The notes under the pieces are model-generated. The model was not told where the DNA came from. It searched no databases and saw only the letters and a program-made list of their open reading frames with translations. A program made the position numbers and the translations under genes. This document shows, piece by piece, positions 12,905-13,011 of a stretch of DNA of 13,011 nt (positions are counted from its first letter, which is position 1; every line of letters starts with the position of its first letter). The stretch is from Clostridiales bacterium UBA1752 (GTDB lineage: Bacteria > Bacillota > Clostridia > Oscillospirales > CAG-382), in contig DCHM01000036.1 of the NCBI GenBank assembly GCA_002314835.1, forward strand, positions 1,649 through 14,659, written 5' to 3'.

Positions 12905-13011
12905 ATGGAAATCATCACCCACAAGATTTCAGACGGCGTTTTAACTATATTTTTCAGCGGTCACATTGACTCGGGTAATGCCGCAGAAGCAGAAAAAAAG
13001 GTAATGGAGAT
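12905..13011 (+). CDS. Start of a STAS-domain (anti-sigma-antagonist-like) protein, cut by window end
   Basis: Thirty-five residues are visible, from an ATG with AGGAG five bases upstream. The sequence (MEIITHKISDGVLTIFF, then SGHIDSGNAAEAEKKVME) fits the first strands and helix of a STAS domain, where LTIFFSGHIDS matches the strand-turn before the first helix in SpoIIAA/RsbV-like proteins. Such proteins bind anti-sigma kinases or act as signalling modules. The key phosphorylatable Ser/Thr lies beyond the window. It is probably co-transcribed with the HD gene. Confidence 0.72.
   Translation, partial: MEIITHKISDGVLTIFFSGHIDSGNAAEAEKKVME

Overview
The window looks like chromosomal DNA of a strictly anaerobic, probably gut-associated member of the Clostridia (Bacillota). 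The evidence is an oxygen-sensitive glycyl-radical ribonucleotide reductase with its radical-SAM activase, a dockerin-bearing surface protein, a clostridial-type ECF sigma factor with a two-helix membrane partner, strong AGGAGG-like ribosome binding sites and textbook TTGACA/TATAAT promoters. Species cannot be named from the sequence. No insertion sequence, prophage, CRISPR array or rRNA gene is visible, and coding density is high.

Layout. (1) 1-558, plus: the 3' end of a secreted DUF4127-like protein ending in a dockerin module. (2) 566-985, minus: ruvX, convergent with it over a shared hairpin. (3) 1188-5187, plus: an nrdG-nrdD-trxB operon. It has a strong promoter and two NrdR-box-like repeats 32 bp apart. 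NrdD carries a C-terminal thioredoxin/glutaredoxin-like domain with a CPNC motif, and the next gene encodes a thioredoxin-reductase-like flavoprotein. The operon therefore appears to encode the deoxyribonucleotide-making enzyme, its activase and a built-in electron supply line. (4) 5237-5839, minus: mntP, manganese efflux. (5) 5913-6110, plus: a very small ferredoxin-thioredoxin reductase-like Fe-S protein. (6) 6163-6236: tRNA-Pro(CGG) with a strong promoter and terminator, closely followed by a PHP-domain phosphoesterase gene (6300-7001).

(7) 12191-7041, minus, is the most unusual block. A sigma-A-type promoter precedes a row of tightly spaced genes: a solute-binding-protein-like protein with no signal peptide, an SPFH-domain protein with C-terminal zinc ribbons, a double zinc-ribbon membrane protein and a secreted, membrane-anchored TPM-domain protein. 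The last three match the composition of the Bacillus subtilis ydjG-ydjH-ydjI cell-envelope stress genes, but no pspA is present. After 57 bp come an ECF sigma factor, preceded by an ECF-type promoter signature, and a small two-helix membrane protein that overlaps it by four bases.

(8) 12320 to the end, plus, divergent from block 7: an HD-domain protein resembling single-domain (p)ppGpp hydrolases, then the start of a STAS-domain protein. Together with the ECF pair this makes the right half of the window rich in probable stress-signalling genes.

Functions rest on motif recognition from the translated sequence. No database search was run.
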